This document shows positions 34,856 to 44,437 of a stretch of DNA of 64,000 nucleotides, piece after piece. This DNA is from Streptomyces seoulensis. GTDB taxonomy: Bacteria > Actinomycetota > Actinomycetes > Streptomycetales > Streptomycetaceae. Location: contig CP054936.1 in assembly GCA_013364255.1 (NCBI GenBank), forward strand, positions 5,362,853-5,426,852, written 5' to 3'. Position 1 is the stretch's first letter. Each line of letters opens with the position of its first letter. The notes under the pieces were generated by a model. That model had not been told where the DNA came from. It searched no databases and was given only the letters and a program-made list of their open reading frames with translations. A program made the position numbers and the translations under genes.

Positions 34856-35622
34856 GCCGATGGCTGTCTTCAGAGCTGTTCAGTCGATGGGTCCCGCTTC
34901 CAGCGGGGCCCATCGGCGTATCGGGGTCACCCGGGTGCCGTAACGCCGGCTGACCGATTCGGCGACGTCAGCCGAGTGACTCGGCGCTCCACCGCCGTCC
35001 GGTGGAGCGGCCTGGGCAGAACGCCGCCGTTTTTCGGCTGTTCGAGCGCCCGGCTCGGGGCCGAAGGGTCGGGGTCTCACTCCGAGTGGACCACCGCTCA
35101 GTCGCCACGTCGGCCCATCGCTGTGCCGACCCGCCCCCACCGGTAGCCGCAGCCGTGTGCCCTCGGGGAGGCAGCTGAGGCACCGTTCCGCCCGGCGCCT
35201 CAGCTGCCTCCCCGCACCCGCCGCTCCGGCAGACAGCGTGGCTGCCGCGGTGAGGCGGGTGAGGCTTCCGGCAGGGCACTGCCCCGCGCCGGGCGCCGCC
35301 CAGCCGCGCCGGTGGACGTGCTCTCCTCGCGTGCCTCACGCCGCCGCCATCAAGCATCCGTTCCGCCGAAGCGGTGAAAAATGCCAGGCCTACGGTAGTC
35401 CTGCCATCATTTAGTGAATTCATTCACGATCGATAGCCTGATAATGGATCAGCGGTCAATGGTTTTGAGGCGTTACCGCTTTCGGGCCACCCGAGCATCG
35501 GGCGATCATTTGCTGATGAGCGGGTGGAGGCCGGTTCCATTTACCGCACACTGTTTAGATCGGGTTCCGGTACCTACAATCCGTCCACATCTTGAGCTCA
35601 GCCCAAGCGTCAAGGAGGACGA
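34856..35622. other. long bldG-apgA to hppA spacer
   Basis: About 770 bases. A terminator stands at its left end (34885-34915). The middle (34920-35340) is GC-rich without biased codons on either strand; the minus frame at 34968-35423 looks non-coding. From 35340 the base composition becomes AT-richer, with ATTTAGTGAATTCATTCACG and a likely hppA promoter: TACAAT at 35574-35579 with a weak -35 near TGTTTA 17 bases upstream. hppA is known to have a long leader in other actinomycetes; no riboswitch was recognised. Confidence 0.5.
34885..34915 (+). terminator. terminator after the bldG operon
   Basis: A 14-bp stem (34885-34898 with 34902-34915) has one U-G wobble and a three-base loop, TCC. The arm begins CGATGGG and returns as CCCATCG. 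It lies 29 bases beyond the stop of the anti-sigma gene. Confidence 0.8.
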
Positions 35623-38034
35623 ATGGCGGGGCTTTCTACCCCTCATCAGTTTGGCCAGCCCACAACCCTCGCAGCCGCCGTGCTGACCCACGACAATCGG
35701 ATCATCGTGGTGGCCATCGCGGCCGTCGCGCTGGCCGCGCTCGTGGTCGCCGGAATCCTGGTGCGCCAGGTGCTCGCGGCGGGCGAAGGCACCGACAGCA
35801 TGAAGAAGATCGCGGAAGCGGTGCAGGAAGGCGCCAACGCCTACCTCGGCCGGCAACTGCGCACGCTCGGCGTTTTCGCGGTCGTCGTGTTCTTCCTGCT
35901 CGCGCTGCTGCCCGCGGACAACTGGAATCAGCGCATCGGACGATCGGTGTTCTTCCTGATCGGCGCCGTCTTCTCGGCGGCCACCGGTTATATCGGCATG
36001 TGGCTCGCCGTGCGCAGCAATGTGCGCGTCGCCGCCGCGGCCAGGGAAGCGACTCCCGCGGCGGGCGAGCCGGAAAAGGATCTCGTCACCGTCTCGCACA
36101 AAGCCATGAAGATCGCTTTCCGTACCGGCGGCGTCGTCGGCATGTTCACGGTGGGGCTCGGTCTGCTGGGCGCCTCCTGTGTGGTGCTGGTGTACGCGGC
36201 GGACGCGCCGAAGGTGCTGGAGGGCTTCGGCCTCGGCGCCGCGCTGATCGCGATGTTCATGCGAGTCGGCGGCGGCATCTTCACCAAGGCCGCCGACGTC
36301 GGCGCCGACCTGGTCGGCAAGGTCGAGCAGGGCATTCCGGAGGACGATCCGCGCAATGCCGCGACCATCGCCGACAACGTGGGCGACAACGTCGGCGACT
36401 GCGCGGGCATGGCGGCCGACCTCTTCGAGTCCTACGCCGTCACCCTGGTGGCCGCGCTCATCCTCGGCAAGGCGGCCTTCGGCAACGACGGCCTCGCCTT
36501 CCCGCTGCTGGTCCCCGCGATCGGCGTGCTCACCGCCATGATCGGCATCTTCGCCGTGGCGCCGCGCCGCTCGGACCGCAGCGGCATGAGCGCGATCAAC
36601 CGCGGCTTCTTCATCTCCGCGGTGATCTCGCTGGCCTTCGTCGCGGCGGCCGTCTACACCTACCTGCCGTCGTCGTACTCGGCCCTGACCGGCGTCACCG
36701 ACGCGGCGATCCGCGGCAAGGACGGCGACCCGCGTGTCCTCGCCCTGGTCGCGGTGGCCATCGGCATCCTGCTCGCCGCCGTGATCCAGCAGCTGACCGG
36801 CTACTTCACCGAGACCACCCGGCGCCCGGTCCGCGACATCGGCAAGACCTCCCTCACCGGCCCGGCCACCGTCGTCCTCGCCGGTATCTCGATCGGCCTG
36901 GAGTCGGCCGTCTACACCGCCCTGCTGATCGGCCTCGGCGTGTACGGGGCGTTCCTGCTCGGCGGTACGTCGATCATGCTGGCGCTGTTCGCGGTCGCGC
37001 TGGCCGGCACCGGCCTGCTGACCACGGTCGGTGTGATCGTCGCCATGGACACCTTCGGCCCGGTCTCCGACAACGCGCAGGGCATCGCCGAGATGTCCGG
37101 TGACGTCGAGGGCGCGGGCGCGCAGGTGCTCACCAACCTGGACGCGGTCGGCAACACCACCAAGGCCATCACCAAGGGCATCGCCATCGCCACCGCGGTC
37201 CTGGCGGCGTCGGCGCTGTTCGGGTCGTACCGCGACGCGATCACCACCGGCGCGCAGGACGTCGGGGCGAAGCTCACCGGGGCCGGCGCGCCGATGACGC
37301 TGATCATGGACATCTCACAGCCCAACAACCTGGTCGGCCTCATCGCCGGCGCGGCGGTCGTCTTCCTGTTCTCCGGGCTGGCGATCAACGCGGTGTCGCG
37401 GTCGGCGGGCGCGGTGGTCTTCGAGGTGCGGCGGCAGTTCCGCGAGAAGCCCGGGATCATGGACTACAGCGAGACGCCGGAGTACGGCAAGGTCGTCGAC
37501 ATCTGTACCAAGGACGCCCTGCGCGAACTCGCCACGCCCGGACTGCTCGCCGTGATGGCCCCCATCTTCATCGGGTTCACGCTCGGCGTCGGCGCGCTCG
37601 GCGCCTACCTCGCGGGCGCGATCGGCGCGGGCACGCTGATGGCGGTGTTCCTCGCCAACTCCGGCGGCGCCTGGGACAACGCCAAGAAGCTGGTCGAGGA
37701 CGGCCACCACGGCGGCAAGGGCAGCGAGGCCCACGCCGCCACGGTCATCGGGGACACGGTCGGCGACCCCTTCAAGGACACGGCGGGCCCCGCGATCAAC
37801 CCGCTGCTGAAGGTGATGAACCTGGTGGCGCTGCTCATCGCGCCGGCGGTCATCAAGTTCTCCTACGGCGACCACAAGAGCATCGGCGTACGGATCCTGA
37901 TCGCGGCGCTCGCGCTGCTCGTGATCGTCGGCTCGGTGTACGTCTCCAAGCGGCGCGGGATCGCCGTGGGGGACGAGGACGAGGAGGACGCCGAGCGGGT
38001 GGCCAAGCCGGCCGACCCCGCGGTGGTCTCGTAG
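35623..38034 (+). CDS. hppA: membrane proton-translocating pyrophosphatase (K+-independent)
   Basis: An 803-residue integral membrane pyrophosphatase with about 16-17 helices. Catalytic motifs are DVGADLVGKVE, DDPRNAATIADNVGDNVGDC, and near the C-terminus EAHAATVIGDTVGDPFKDTAGP. The selectivity position reads GNTTKAIT with Lys514 and Thr517, which marks the K+-independent H+-pumping class. It uses pyrophosphate from biosynthesis to pump protons out. Start ATG with an excellent AAGGAGGACGA site. The C-terminal tail is acidic. Followed by a strong terminator. Confidence 0.97.
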   Translation: MAGLSTPHQFGQPTTLAAAVLTHDNRIIVVAIAAVALAALVVAGILVRQVLAAGEGTDSMKKIAEAVQEGANAYLGRQLRTLGVFAVVVFFLLALLPADNWNQRIGRSVFFLIGAVFSAATGYIGMWLAVRSNVRVAAAAREATPAAGEPEKDLVTVSHKAMKIAFRTGGVVGMFTVGLGLLGASCVVLVYAADAPKVLEGFGLGAALIAMFMRVGGGIFTKAADVGADLVGKVEQGIPEDDPRNAATIADNVGDNVGDCAGMAADLFESYAVTLVAALILGKAAFGNDGLAFPLLVPAIGVLTAMIGIFAVAPRRSDRSGMSAINRGFFISAVISLAFVAAAVYTYLPSSYSALTGVTDAAIRGKDGDPRVLALVAVAIGILLAAVIQQLTGYFTETTRRPVRDIGKTSLTGPATVVLAGISIGLESAVYTALLIGLGVYGAFLLGGTSIMLALFAVALAGTGLLTTVGVIVAMDTFGPVSDNAQGIAEMSGDVEGAGAQVLTNLDAVGNTTKAITKGIAIATAVLAASALFGSYRDAITTGAQDVGAKLTGAGAPMTLIMDISQPNNLVGLIAGAAVVFLFSGLAINAVSRSAGAVVFEVRRQFREKPGIMDYSETPEYGKVVDICTKDALRELATPGLLAVMAPIFIGFTLGVGALGAYLAGAIGAGTLMAVFLANSGGAWDNAKKLVEDGHHGGKGSEAHAATVIGDTVGDPFKDTAGPAINPLLKVMNLVALLIAPAVIKFSYGDHKSIGVRILIAALALLVIVGSVYVSKRRGIAVGDEDEEDAERVAKPADPAVVS

Positions 38035-38085
38035 CGGCTACCGGCTACCGGTACCCCGCGGTACCGGGATACCGACTCCGCACCA

Positions 38086-38120
38086 CGGGCGGGCGGCGCG
38101 TTCGACGCGTCGCCCGCCCG
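38086..38120 (+). terminator. terminator after hppA
   Basis: A 16-bp stem (38086-38101 with 38105-38120) with one G-U pair and a TCG loop, starting CGGGCGGGCG and returning CGCCCGCCCG. A smaller inverted repeat, CCGGTACC/GGTACCGG, precedes it around 38048-38067. Confidence 0.8.
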
Positions 38121-38299
38121 CCGCGTGTGCGGTCCGCCCCGCCGGCTTTCGTGCGCGGGCCGGTTCACCGGGTCCCGTGAGCCTTCTCTCGCTTGGTGCA
38201 AATGGCTGCAAGCCGGTACACAAGGGGTGCTCGGACCATGGTCGTCGTCCCCATGGCGTGTATGTTCCGGGGCCGAGAGCCATGGAAGGGACCAATCCG

Positions 38300-38962
38300 G
38301 TGAACAAGAAGCTCGCGGCCGCGCTGTCCGGCGGTGCGGTACTGGTACTGGCACTGACGGGATGCTCCGGCAGCAGCGGCGCCGACGACAAGAACGACGC
38401 GCTCGACACCTGGGCCAAGCAGGTGTGCGACGGGGTGCAGCCGCAGGCGAAGAAGATCGAGGCCGCCAACGCCGCGATCCAGAAGGAGACCTCGGACAAC
38501 AGCAGCCCGGCCGATGTCCAGAAGACCGACGCCCAGGCCTTCCAGGACATGTCCGACGCCTACAAGGCGATCGGCGCCACCGTGAGCAAGGCCGGCGCGC
38601 CCGACGTGGACAACGGCCGGAAGAAGCAGCAGGACGCGGTCAAGGAGCTGAACGACCTCGGCGCCTCCTACGCCACGCTCAAGCAGCAGGTGGACAAGCT
38701 CAACACCAAGGACCAGGCCAAGTTCGCCGACGGCCTCAAGGACATCGCCACCCAGCTGGACAAGCTGAGCCGGAGCGGCAGCGACGCGCTGAAGAACCTG
38801 GAGGAGGGCGACGTCGGCCAGGCGATGGCCAAGCAGCCGAGCTGCAAGTCCGCCTCCGCCACGGCATCGGCCCCCGCCTCCGGATCCGGCTCCGCCGCCG
38901 ACTCGGCGTCCGGCTCCGGCTCCGACTCGGCTTCCGACTCGGCCTCGCCGGCGAACGGCTGA
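38300..38962 (+). CDS. small secreted lipoprotein
   Basis: A 220-residue lipoprotein. The signal peptide NKKLAAALSGGAVLVLALTGC ends in lipobox LTGC. The mature part is helical and charged (KQVCDGVQPQAKKIEAANAA, then several Lys/Gln/Asp-rich helices) with two further Cys (positions in KQVCDG and QPSCKS) that may form a disulfide. It ends in a Ser/Ala/Gly/Asp-rich disordered tail. No enzymatic motif. A GTG start is used, since GAAGGGA precedes it; the in-frame ATG at 38282 is an alternative. The stop codon lies in the first unit of the 9-bp repeat. Confidence 0.8.
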   Translation: MNKKLAAALSGGAVLVLALTGCSGSSGADDKNDALDTWAKQVCDGVQPQAKKIEAANAAIQKETSDNSSPADVQKTDAQAFQDMSDAYKAIGATVSKAGAPDVDNGRKKQQDAVKELNDLGASYATLKQQVDKLNTKDQAKFADGLKDIATQLDKLSRSGSDALKNLEEGDVGQAMAKQPSCKSASATASAPASGSGSAADSASGSGSDSASDSASPANG

Positions 38963-39041
38963 CCCGTACGACCCGTACGACCCGTACGACCCGTACGACC
39001 CGTACGACCCGTACGACCCGCACGACCCGCCCGACCCGTAC
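38961..39041. repeat. 9-bp tandem repeat, nine copies
   Basis: GACCCGTAC is repeated nine times head to tail (units 7 and 8 carry one or two changes). The array contains the lipoprotein stop codon and fills most of the spacer before the methyltransferase gene. Each junction creates CGTACG. Three units make 27 bases, so all frames stay open through it. Confidence 0.95.
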
Positions 39042-39122
39042 GACGACCGTTCACGCGCGCGTGCCCGACACCGGTGCGGCACGCGCGCGTGCGATGTCGG
39101 TGGGAGCCGACACAATGGGGTC

Positions 39123-40643
39123 GTGAGTGACTCCAGCCTGCCCGCCCTGCCCACCGCCGACCGTCCGGACGTCGCCGCCCGGCTCCGGGACGCCCTGCTC
39201 GCCGTCTCCTTCACCGCGGACGGACTGCTCGAACTGCTCGGCGCGCCCGCGTACGCGGCGCTGGCCCGCAGCGAGACCGTGCCCGCGCTCCGGGCCACCC
39301 GCGGCGACACCCCGCTGGAGCTGCTGGTCCGGCTGTTCCTGCTGCAACAGCCCGTGTCGCACGCGCGCGTGGCGGACGTCCTGCCCGTCGAGGACTGCCT
39401 GGCGGCCGGCTGGCTGGTGCGCGCCGGGCAGGACGGGCTCGCCGCGACGGTGGACGTGCGGCCGTACGGCGGACTCGACGGCGAGGACTGGTTCATCGTG
39501 TCCGACCTCGGGTGCGCGGTCGGCGGCGCCGGCGGGATCGGCAGCCGCGAGGAAGGCGTCGTCCTCGGCGTCGGCGGCGCCTCCACGACCCTGGCCGGGA
39601 TCACGGTCCGTACGCCCGTCGGCTCCGCGCTCGACCTCGGCGCCGGTTCCGGCATCCAGGCGCTGCACGCCGGCCGGCACGCCACGCGGGTGACCGCCAC
39701 GGACGTCAACCCGCGCGCGCTGCACATCACCGCGCTCACGCTCGCGCTGTCCGGCGCCCCGGCCGCCGATCTGCGCCAGGGCTCGCTGTTCGAACCGGTG
39801 CGCGAGGGCGAGACGTTCGACCTGATCGTGTCCAACCCGCCGTTCGTCATCTCGCCCGGCGCCCGGCTGACGTACCGGGACGGCGGCATGGGCGGGGACG
39901 ATCTGTGCCGCACGATCGTTCAGCAGTCGGGGGAGCGGCTGAACGAGGGCGGGTTCGCGCAGTTCCTCGCCAACTGGCAGCACGTGGAGGGGGAGGACTG
40001 GCAGGACCGGCTCAGGTCGTGGGTGCCCCGCGGGTGCGACGCGTGGATCGTGCAGCGCGAGGTGCAGGACGTCACGCAGTACGCCGAGCTGTGGCTCCGG
40101 GACGCCGGTGACCACCGCGACGACCCGGCGGAGTACCAGGCCCGGTACGACGCCTGGCTCGACGAGTTCGAGGCGCGCAAGGTGAAGGCGGTCGGCTTCG
40201 GCTGGATCACCCTGCGCCGGACGGACTCCGCCGAGCCCGTGATCACCGTGGAGGAGTGGCCGCACCCCATCGAGCAGCCGCTCGGCGAGACCGTGCGCGC
40301 GCACTTCGACCGCATCGCCTATCTGCGCGACCACGACGACGCGGCGCTGCTCGACGGGTTCTTCCGGCTGGCCCGCGAGATCGTGCAGGAGCAGGTCGGG
40401 CTGCCCGGCGCCGAGGACCCGGAGCACGTGGTGCTGCGCCAGCACCGCGGGATGCGGCGCGCCACGACGGTGGACACGGTCGGCGCGGGCTTCGCCGGCG
40501 TCTGCGACGGCACGCTGAGCGCCGGCCGCATCCTGGACGCCATCGCCCAGCTGGTGGGCGAGGACCCGGTGCTGCTGCGCGACCGCACCCCCGCGCAGAT
40601 CCGGCTCCTGGTCGAACAGGGCTTCCTCGAACCGGGGAACTGA
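39123..40643 (+). CDS. class I SAM-dependent methyltransferase
   Basis: A 506-residue protein. A helical N-terminal region (~1-140) resembles a winged-helix-like part. The methyltransferase core follows, with motif I ALDLGAGSGIQAL, acidic ATDVNPRAL and the catalytic-type VSNPPFVISPG (NPPF). The C-terminal ~130 residues are an extra domain. NPPF methyltransferases act on amide, amine or base nitrogen, for example release factor Gln or 16S/23S bases; which one is not clear. GTG start. In S. coelicolor the same gene lies between the lipoprotein and topA. Confidence 0.82.
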   Translation: MSDSSLPALPTADRPDVAARLRDALLAVSFTADGLLELLGAPAYAALARSETVPALRATRGDTPLELLVRLFLLQQPVSHARVADVLPVEDCLAAGWLVRAGQDGLAATVDVRPYGGLDGEDWFIVSDLGCAVGGAGGIGSREEGVVLGVGGASTTLAGITVRTPVGSALDLGAGSGIQALHAGRHATRVTATDVNPRALHITALTLALSGAPAADLRQGSLFEPVREGETFDLIVSNPPFVISPGARLTYRDGGMGGDDLCRTIVQQSGERLNEGGFAQFLANWQHVEGEDWQDRLRSWVPRGCDAWIVQREVQDVTQYAELWLRDAGDHRDDPAEYQARYDAWLDEFEARKVKAVGFGWITLRRTDSAEPVITVEEWPHPIEQPLGETVRAHFDRIAYLRDHDDAALLDGFFRLAREIVQEQVGLPGAEDPEHVVLRQHRGMRRATTVDTVGAGFAGVCDGTLSAGRILDAIAQLVGEDPVLLRDRTPAQIRLLVEQGFLEPGN

Positions 40644-40847
40644 GAACCGGCGGGTCGGCGAGGCCCGTCTTCCACCATTTTTCGGTCATGTGCGCACGTG
40701 CCCGAACGGTTCCGCCCGGTGACCGGACACGGCCCGCCGGGCGCCCGCGCGCGTCCGGCCGTCCGGCGTTCACCGGAGGTTGGCCGCGCCGTCGCCCATG
40801 GGTGCCAGCCTGCCCGACCGGGGGACCGGAACGGGGAGGGGACGTAC

Positions 40848-41045
40848 ATGGAGAGCGGTCCGGCGATCTTCACGGGGGCGGTGTTCGCCCTGTTCGGAGC
40901 GGCTTTGCTGGGGTGGGTGGCGTACCGGACGCGGCACCGCGAACCGGTCGCGCTCGGCGTCGGCCGGACGGCCTCGGCGGCCCTCGCGACACTGGCCGCG
41001 CTGGCGTCCCTGGCCGCCGGCGCGTGGTGTCTCACGACGCTGTGA
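40848..41045 (+). CDS. small membrane protein
   Basis: A 65-residue protein with two hydrophobic helices (AIFTGAVFALFGAALLGWVAY and ASAALATLAALASLAAGAWC) joined by a basic loop (RTRHREP), so both ends probably face outside. Start ATG with GGGGAGGGGAC ahead is convincing. Function unknown; conserved in position upstream of topA in Streptomyces. Confidence 0.7.
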   Translation: MESGPAIFTGAVFALFGAALLGWVAYRTRHREPVALGVGRTASAALATLAALASLAAGAWCLTTL

Positions 41046-41304
41046 GAACGGTCGCAGCGCGGCGGCCCCGGTAACCGGCGCAGTACGTTCCGCATCGGCC
41101 CGAACGGGCCGGTCAGCGGTCCGGGCGGCAGGAAGGGCGGTAGTCGGGTTACCGTTCGAGTGGCCGTTGCGGGCTTTTCCCGTTTGACACGGGGGCGGGA
41201 TGTACCGTCACACTCCGCAGCGTCAGCACGACCCGACCCCGGGTGCCACCAAGGCCTGGGGAGACCCAGCGAGACCCAGGCGTCGACCGGAGAGAAGAGC
41301 GAAG

Positions 41305-44133
41305 TTGTCCCCGACCAGCGAGACCGCACAGGGCGGCCGCCGACTCGTCATCGTCGAGTCGCCTGCCAAGGCGAAGACGATCAAGGGCTATCTCGGCCCC
41401 GGCTACGTCGTCGAAGCGAGCGTCGGGCACATCCGCGACCTTCCGAACGGCGCCGCGGAGGTCCCCGAGAAGTACACCGGCGAGGTCCGCCGCCTCGGTG
41501 TGGACGTCGAACACGACTTCCAGCCGATCTATGTGGTCAACGCCGACAAGAAGGCCCAGGTCAAGAAGCTCAAGGACCTGCTGAAGGACTCCGACGAGCT
41601 CTTCCTCGCCACCGATGAGGACCGCGAGGGCGAGGCCATCGCCTGGCACCTCCAGGAAGTGCTGAAGCCGAAGATCCCGGTCAAGCGCATGGTCTTCCAC
41701 GAGATCACCAAGGACGCGATCCGGGCGGCCGTGGCCAACCCGCGCCAGCTCAACCAGAAGCTGGTCGACGCCCAGGAGACCCGCCGGATCCTCGACCGCC
41801 TCTACGGCTACGAGGTCTCCCCGGTGCTGTGGAAGAAGGTCATGCCGCGGCTGTCGGCCGGCCGTGTGCAGTCCGTCGCCACCCGGCTCGTGGTCGAACG
41901 GGAGCGCGAGCGCATCGCCTTCCGCTCGGCCGAGTACTGGGACCTGACGGGCACCTTCTCGACCGGCCGGGCCGGCGACCCGTCGGACCCGTCGTCGCTG
42001 GTCGCCCGCCTCCAGTCGGTCGACGGCCGGCGCGTGGCGCAGGGCCGCGACTTCGACTCCCTGGGGCAGCTGAAGACCGCGAACACCCTCCACCTCGACG
42101 AGGCGAACGCCCGCGCGCTCGCCGCCGCCCTGGAGAACACCGCCTTCTCCGTCCGGTCCGTCGAGTCCAAGCCGTACCGCCGCTCGCCGTACGCCCCGTT
42201 CCGTACGACGACGCTCCAGCAGGAGGCCAGCCGCAAGCTCGGCTTCGGCGCGAAGGCCACCATGCAGGTCGCGCAGAAGCTGTACGAGAACGGCTACATC
42301 ACGTACATGCGTACGGACTCCACCACCCTGAGCGAGACGGCGGTCGCCGCCGCCCGCGCCCAGGTCACGCAGCTGTACGGCGCCGACTACCTGCCGCCGC
42401 AGCCGCGCACGTACGCCGGCAAGGTCAAGAACGCGCAGGAGGCGCACGAGGCGATCCGCCCCTCCGGCGACCGCTTCCGCACGCCCGCCGAGACCGGCCT
42501 GACCGGCGACCAGTTCAAGCTGTACGAGCTGATCTGGAAGCGGACCGTCGCCTCCCAGATGAAGGACGCGACCGGCAACTCCGTCACGGTCAAGATCGGC
42601 GGCCGGGCCGCCGACGGCCGGGACGTCGAGTTCAGCGCCTCCGGCAAGACGATCACCTTCCACGGTTTCCTGAAGGCGTACGTCGAGGGCGCCGACGACC
42701 CGAACGCCGAGCTGGACGACCGCGAGCGGCGGCTGCCGCAGGTCGCCGAGGGCGACGCGCTCGGCGCCGAGGAGATCACGGTCGACGGGCACGCCACCAA
42801 GCCCCCGGCCCGCTACACCGAGGCCAGCCTGGTCAAGGAACTGGAGGAGCGCGAGATCGGCCGCCCGTCGACGTACGCGTCGATCATCGGCACGATCCTC
42901 GACCGCGGCTACGTGTTCAAGAAGGGCACGGCCCTGGTGCCGTCCTTCCTGTCCTTCGCCGTGGTGAACCTTCTGGAGAAGCACTTCGGCCGGCTCGTCG
43001 ACTACGACTTCACCGCCCGGATGGAGGACGACCTCGACCGCATCGCACGCGGCGAGGCCCGCGCCGTGCCGTGGCTGAAGCGGTTCTACTTCGGCGAAGG
43101 CACCGGTGAGGGCGGCGCCGCCGACGCCGGCAACGGCGACGGCGACCACCTCGGCGGCCTCAAGGAACTGGTCACCGACCTCGGCGCCATCGACGCCCGC
43201 GAGGTGTCCTCGTTCCCGGTCGGCAACGGCATCGTGCTGCGGGTCGGCCGCTACGGGCCGTACATCGAGCGCGGCGAGAAGGACACCGAGGAGCACCAGC
43301 GCGCCGACATCCCGGACGACCTGGCGCCGGACGAGCTGAGCGTGGAGCTGGCCGAGGAACTCCTCGCCAAGCCCAGCGGTGACTTCGAACTGGGCACCGA
43401 CCCGCAGTCCGGGCACGCGATCGTCGCCAAGGCCGGCCGCTACGGTCCGTACGTCACGGAGATCCTGCCCGAGGGCACCCCGAAGACGGGCAAGAACGCG
43501 GTCAAGCCGCGCACGGCGTCCCTCTTCAAGACGATGGCCCTGGACACGGTGACCCTGGAGGACGCGCTCCGGCTCATGTCGCTGCCGCGCGTGGTCGGCG
43601 CCGACGCCGAGGGCCAGGAGATCACCGCGCAGAACGGCCGCTACGGCCCGTATCTGAAGAAGGGCACCGACTCGCGGTCGCTGCAGTCCGAGGACCAGCT
43701 CTTCACGATCACGCTGGAAGAGGCGCTGGCGATCTACGCCCAGCCCAAGCAGCGGGGCCGGGCCGCGGCCAAGCCGCCGCTGAAGGAATTGGGCGAGGAC
43801 CCGGTCAGCGCGAAGCCGGTCGTGGTCAAGGACGGCCGCTTCGGGCCGTACGTCACCGACGGCGAGACCAACGCGACCCTGCGCTCCGGCGACAGCGTCG
43901 AGACGATCACGCCCGAACGCGGATTCGAGCTGCTCGCGGAGAAGCGCGCCAAGGGACCGGCCAAGAAGACCGCGAAGAAGGCGCCCGCCAAGAAGACGAC
44001 GGCCACGGCGGCGAAGAAGACGGCCGCCAAGAAGACCGCCGCCAAGAAGACGACCACCGCCACCGCCAAGAAGACCGCGGCCAAGGCGACGACCGCCAAG
44101 AAGACGGCGTCCTCGAAGGCCGCGGAGGACTGA
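41305..44133 (+). CDS. topA: DNA topoisomerase I with Lys/Ala-rich tail
   Basis: A 942-residue type IA topoisomerase that relaxes negative supercoils. The TOPRIM domain has VIVESPAKAKTIKGYLG and FLATDEDREGEAIAW; the active-site Tyr334 is in YITYMRTDSTT. No zinc fingers. Instead there are at least four actinobacterial repeats built on GRYGPY (VGRYGPYIERG, KAGRYGPYVTE, QNGRYGPYLKKG and DGRFGPYVTDG). The final ~60 residues are AAKKT-type basic repeats that increase processivity in Streptomyces and mycobacteria. TTG at 41305 is taken as start, with GGAGAG upstream, since homologues begin at SPTSETA; an upstream in-frame ATG (41200) gives a poorly conserved leader. Confidence 0.97.
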   Translation: MSPTSETAQGGRRLVIVESPAKAKTIKGYLGPGYVVEASVGHIRDLPNGAAEVPEKYTGEVRRLGVDVEHDFQPIYVVNADKKAQVKKLKDLLKDSDELFLATDEDREGEAIAWHLQEVLKPKIPVKRMVFHEITKDAIRAAVANPRQLNQKLVDAQETRRILDRLYGYEVSPVLWKKVMPRLSAGRVQSVATRLVVERERERIAFRSAEYWDLTGTFSTGRAGDPSDPSSLVARLQSVDGRRVAQGRDFDSLGQLKTANTLHLDEANARALAAALENTAFSVRSVESKPYRRSPYAPFRTTTLQQEASRKLGFGAKATMQVAQKLYENGYITYMRTDSTTLSETAVAAARAQVTQLYGADYLPPQPRTYAGKVKNAQEAHEAIRPSGDRFRTPAETGLTGDQFKLYELIWKRTVASQMKDATGNSVTVKIGGRAADGRDVEFSASGKTITFHGFLKAYVEGADDPNAELDDRERRLPQVAEGDALGAEEITVDGHATKPPARYTEASLVKELEEREIGRPSTYASIIGTILDRGYVFKKGTALVPSFLSFAVVNLLEKHFGRLVDYDFTARMEDDLDRIARGEARAVPWLKRFYFGEGTGEGGAADAGNGDGDHLGGLKELVTDLGAIDAREVSSFPVGNGIVLRVGRYGPYIERGEKDTEEHQRADIPDDLAPDELSVELAEELLAKPSGDFELGTDPQSGHAIVAKAGRYGPYVTEILPEGTPKTGKNAVKPRTASLFKTMALDTVTLEDALRLMSLPRVVGADAEGQEITAQNGRYGPYLKKGTDSRSLQSEDQLFTITLEEALAIYAQPKQRGRAAAKPPLKELGEDPVSAKPVVVKDGRFGPYVTDGETNATLRSGDSVETITPERGFELLAEKRAKGPAKKTAKKAPAKKTTATAAKKTAAKKTAAKKTTTATAKKTAAKATTAKKTASSKAAED

Positions 44134-44437
44134 TCCGGGGCGCGCGACCGACCCGGGGCGCGCGACCGACCCGGGCGCGCCGCGTCGCGCGCCCGCGCGG
44201 GCCCTCCTCGTGCGGGCGCTCCCCGTACGTGCGGGCGCTCCCGGGCGAGTGCTCCCCGCGCAGGCGTTCTCCGCGCGCGGGCGTTCTCCGCGCGGGGACA
44301 GGCCGAGTGGAGCGGACCGGCCCGGTTCTTCACGTCTCGTTCGCGGAACGAACGCCCCGGCATCACTTTGGTGTCGGGGCGTGCACACGTTCGGGCGGTC
44401 ACCACGTGTTGTCGGTGCGTCCCGATAGGCTGAACGC
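44134..44437. other. topA to tmk spacer with short repeats
   Basis: About 300 bases without a gene. It holds two tandem 18-bp units beginning CGGGGCGCGCGACCGACC just after topA, then pairs of related 14-17-bp words (GTGCGGGCGCTCCC; GCGGGCGTTCTCCGCGC). The GC-rich words can fold and may terminate topA. The tmk promoter probably lies in the less GC-rich last ~100 bases. Confidence 0.5.

Noticed and set aside
34968..35423. Possible minus-strand gene in the apgA-hppA spacer
   Set aside because: No third-position GC bias, no ribosome site and no recognisable motif; more likely leader or promoter DNA.
38961..39041. CRISPR array
   Set aside because: Units are 9 bp with no spacers; this is a microsatellite, and no cas genes are present.
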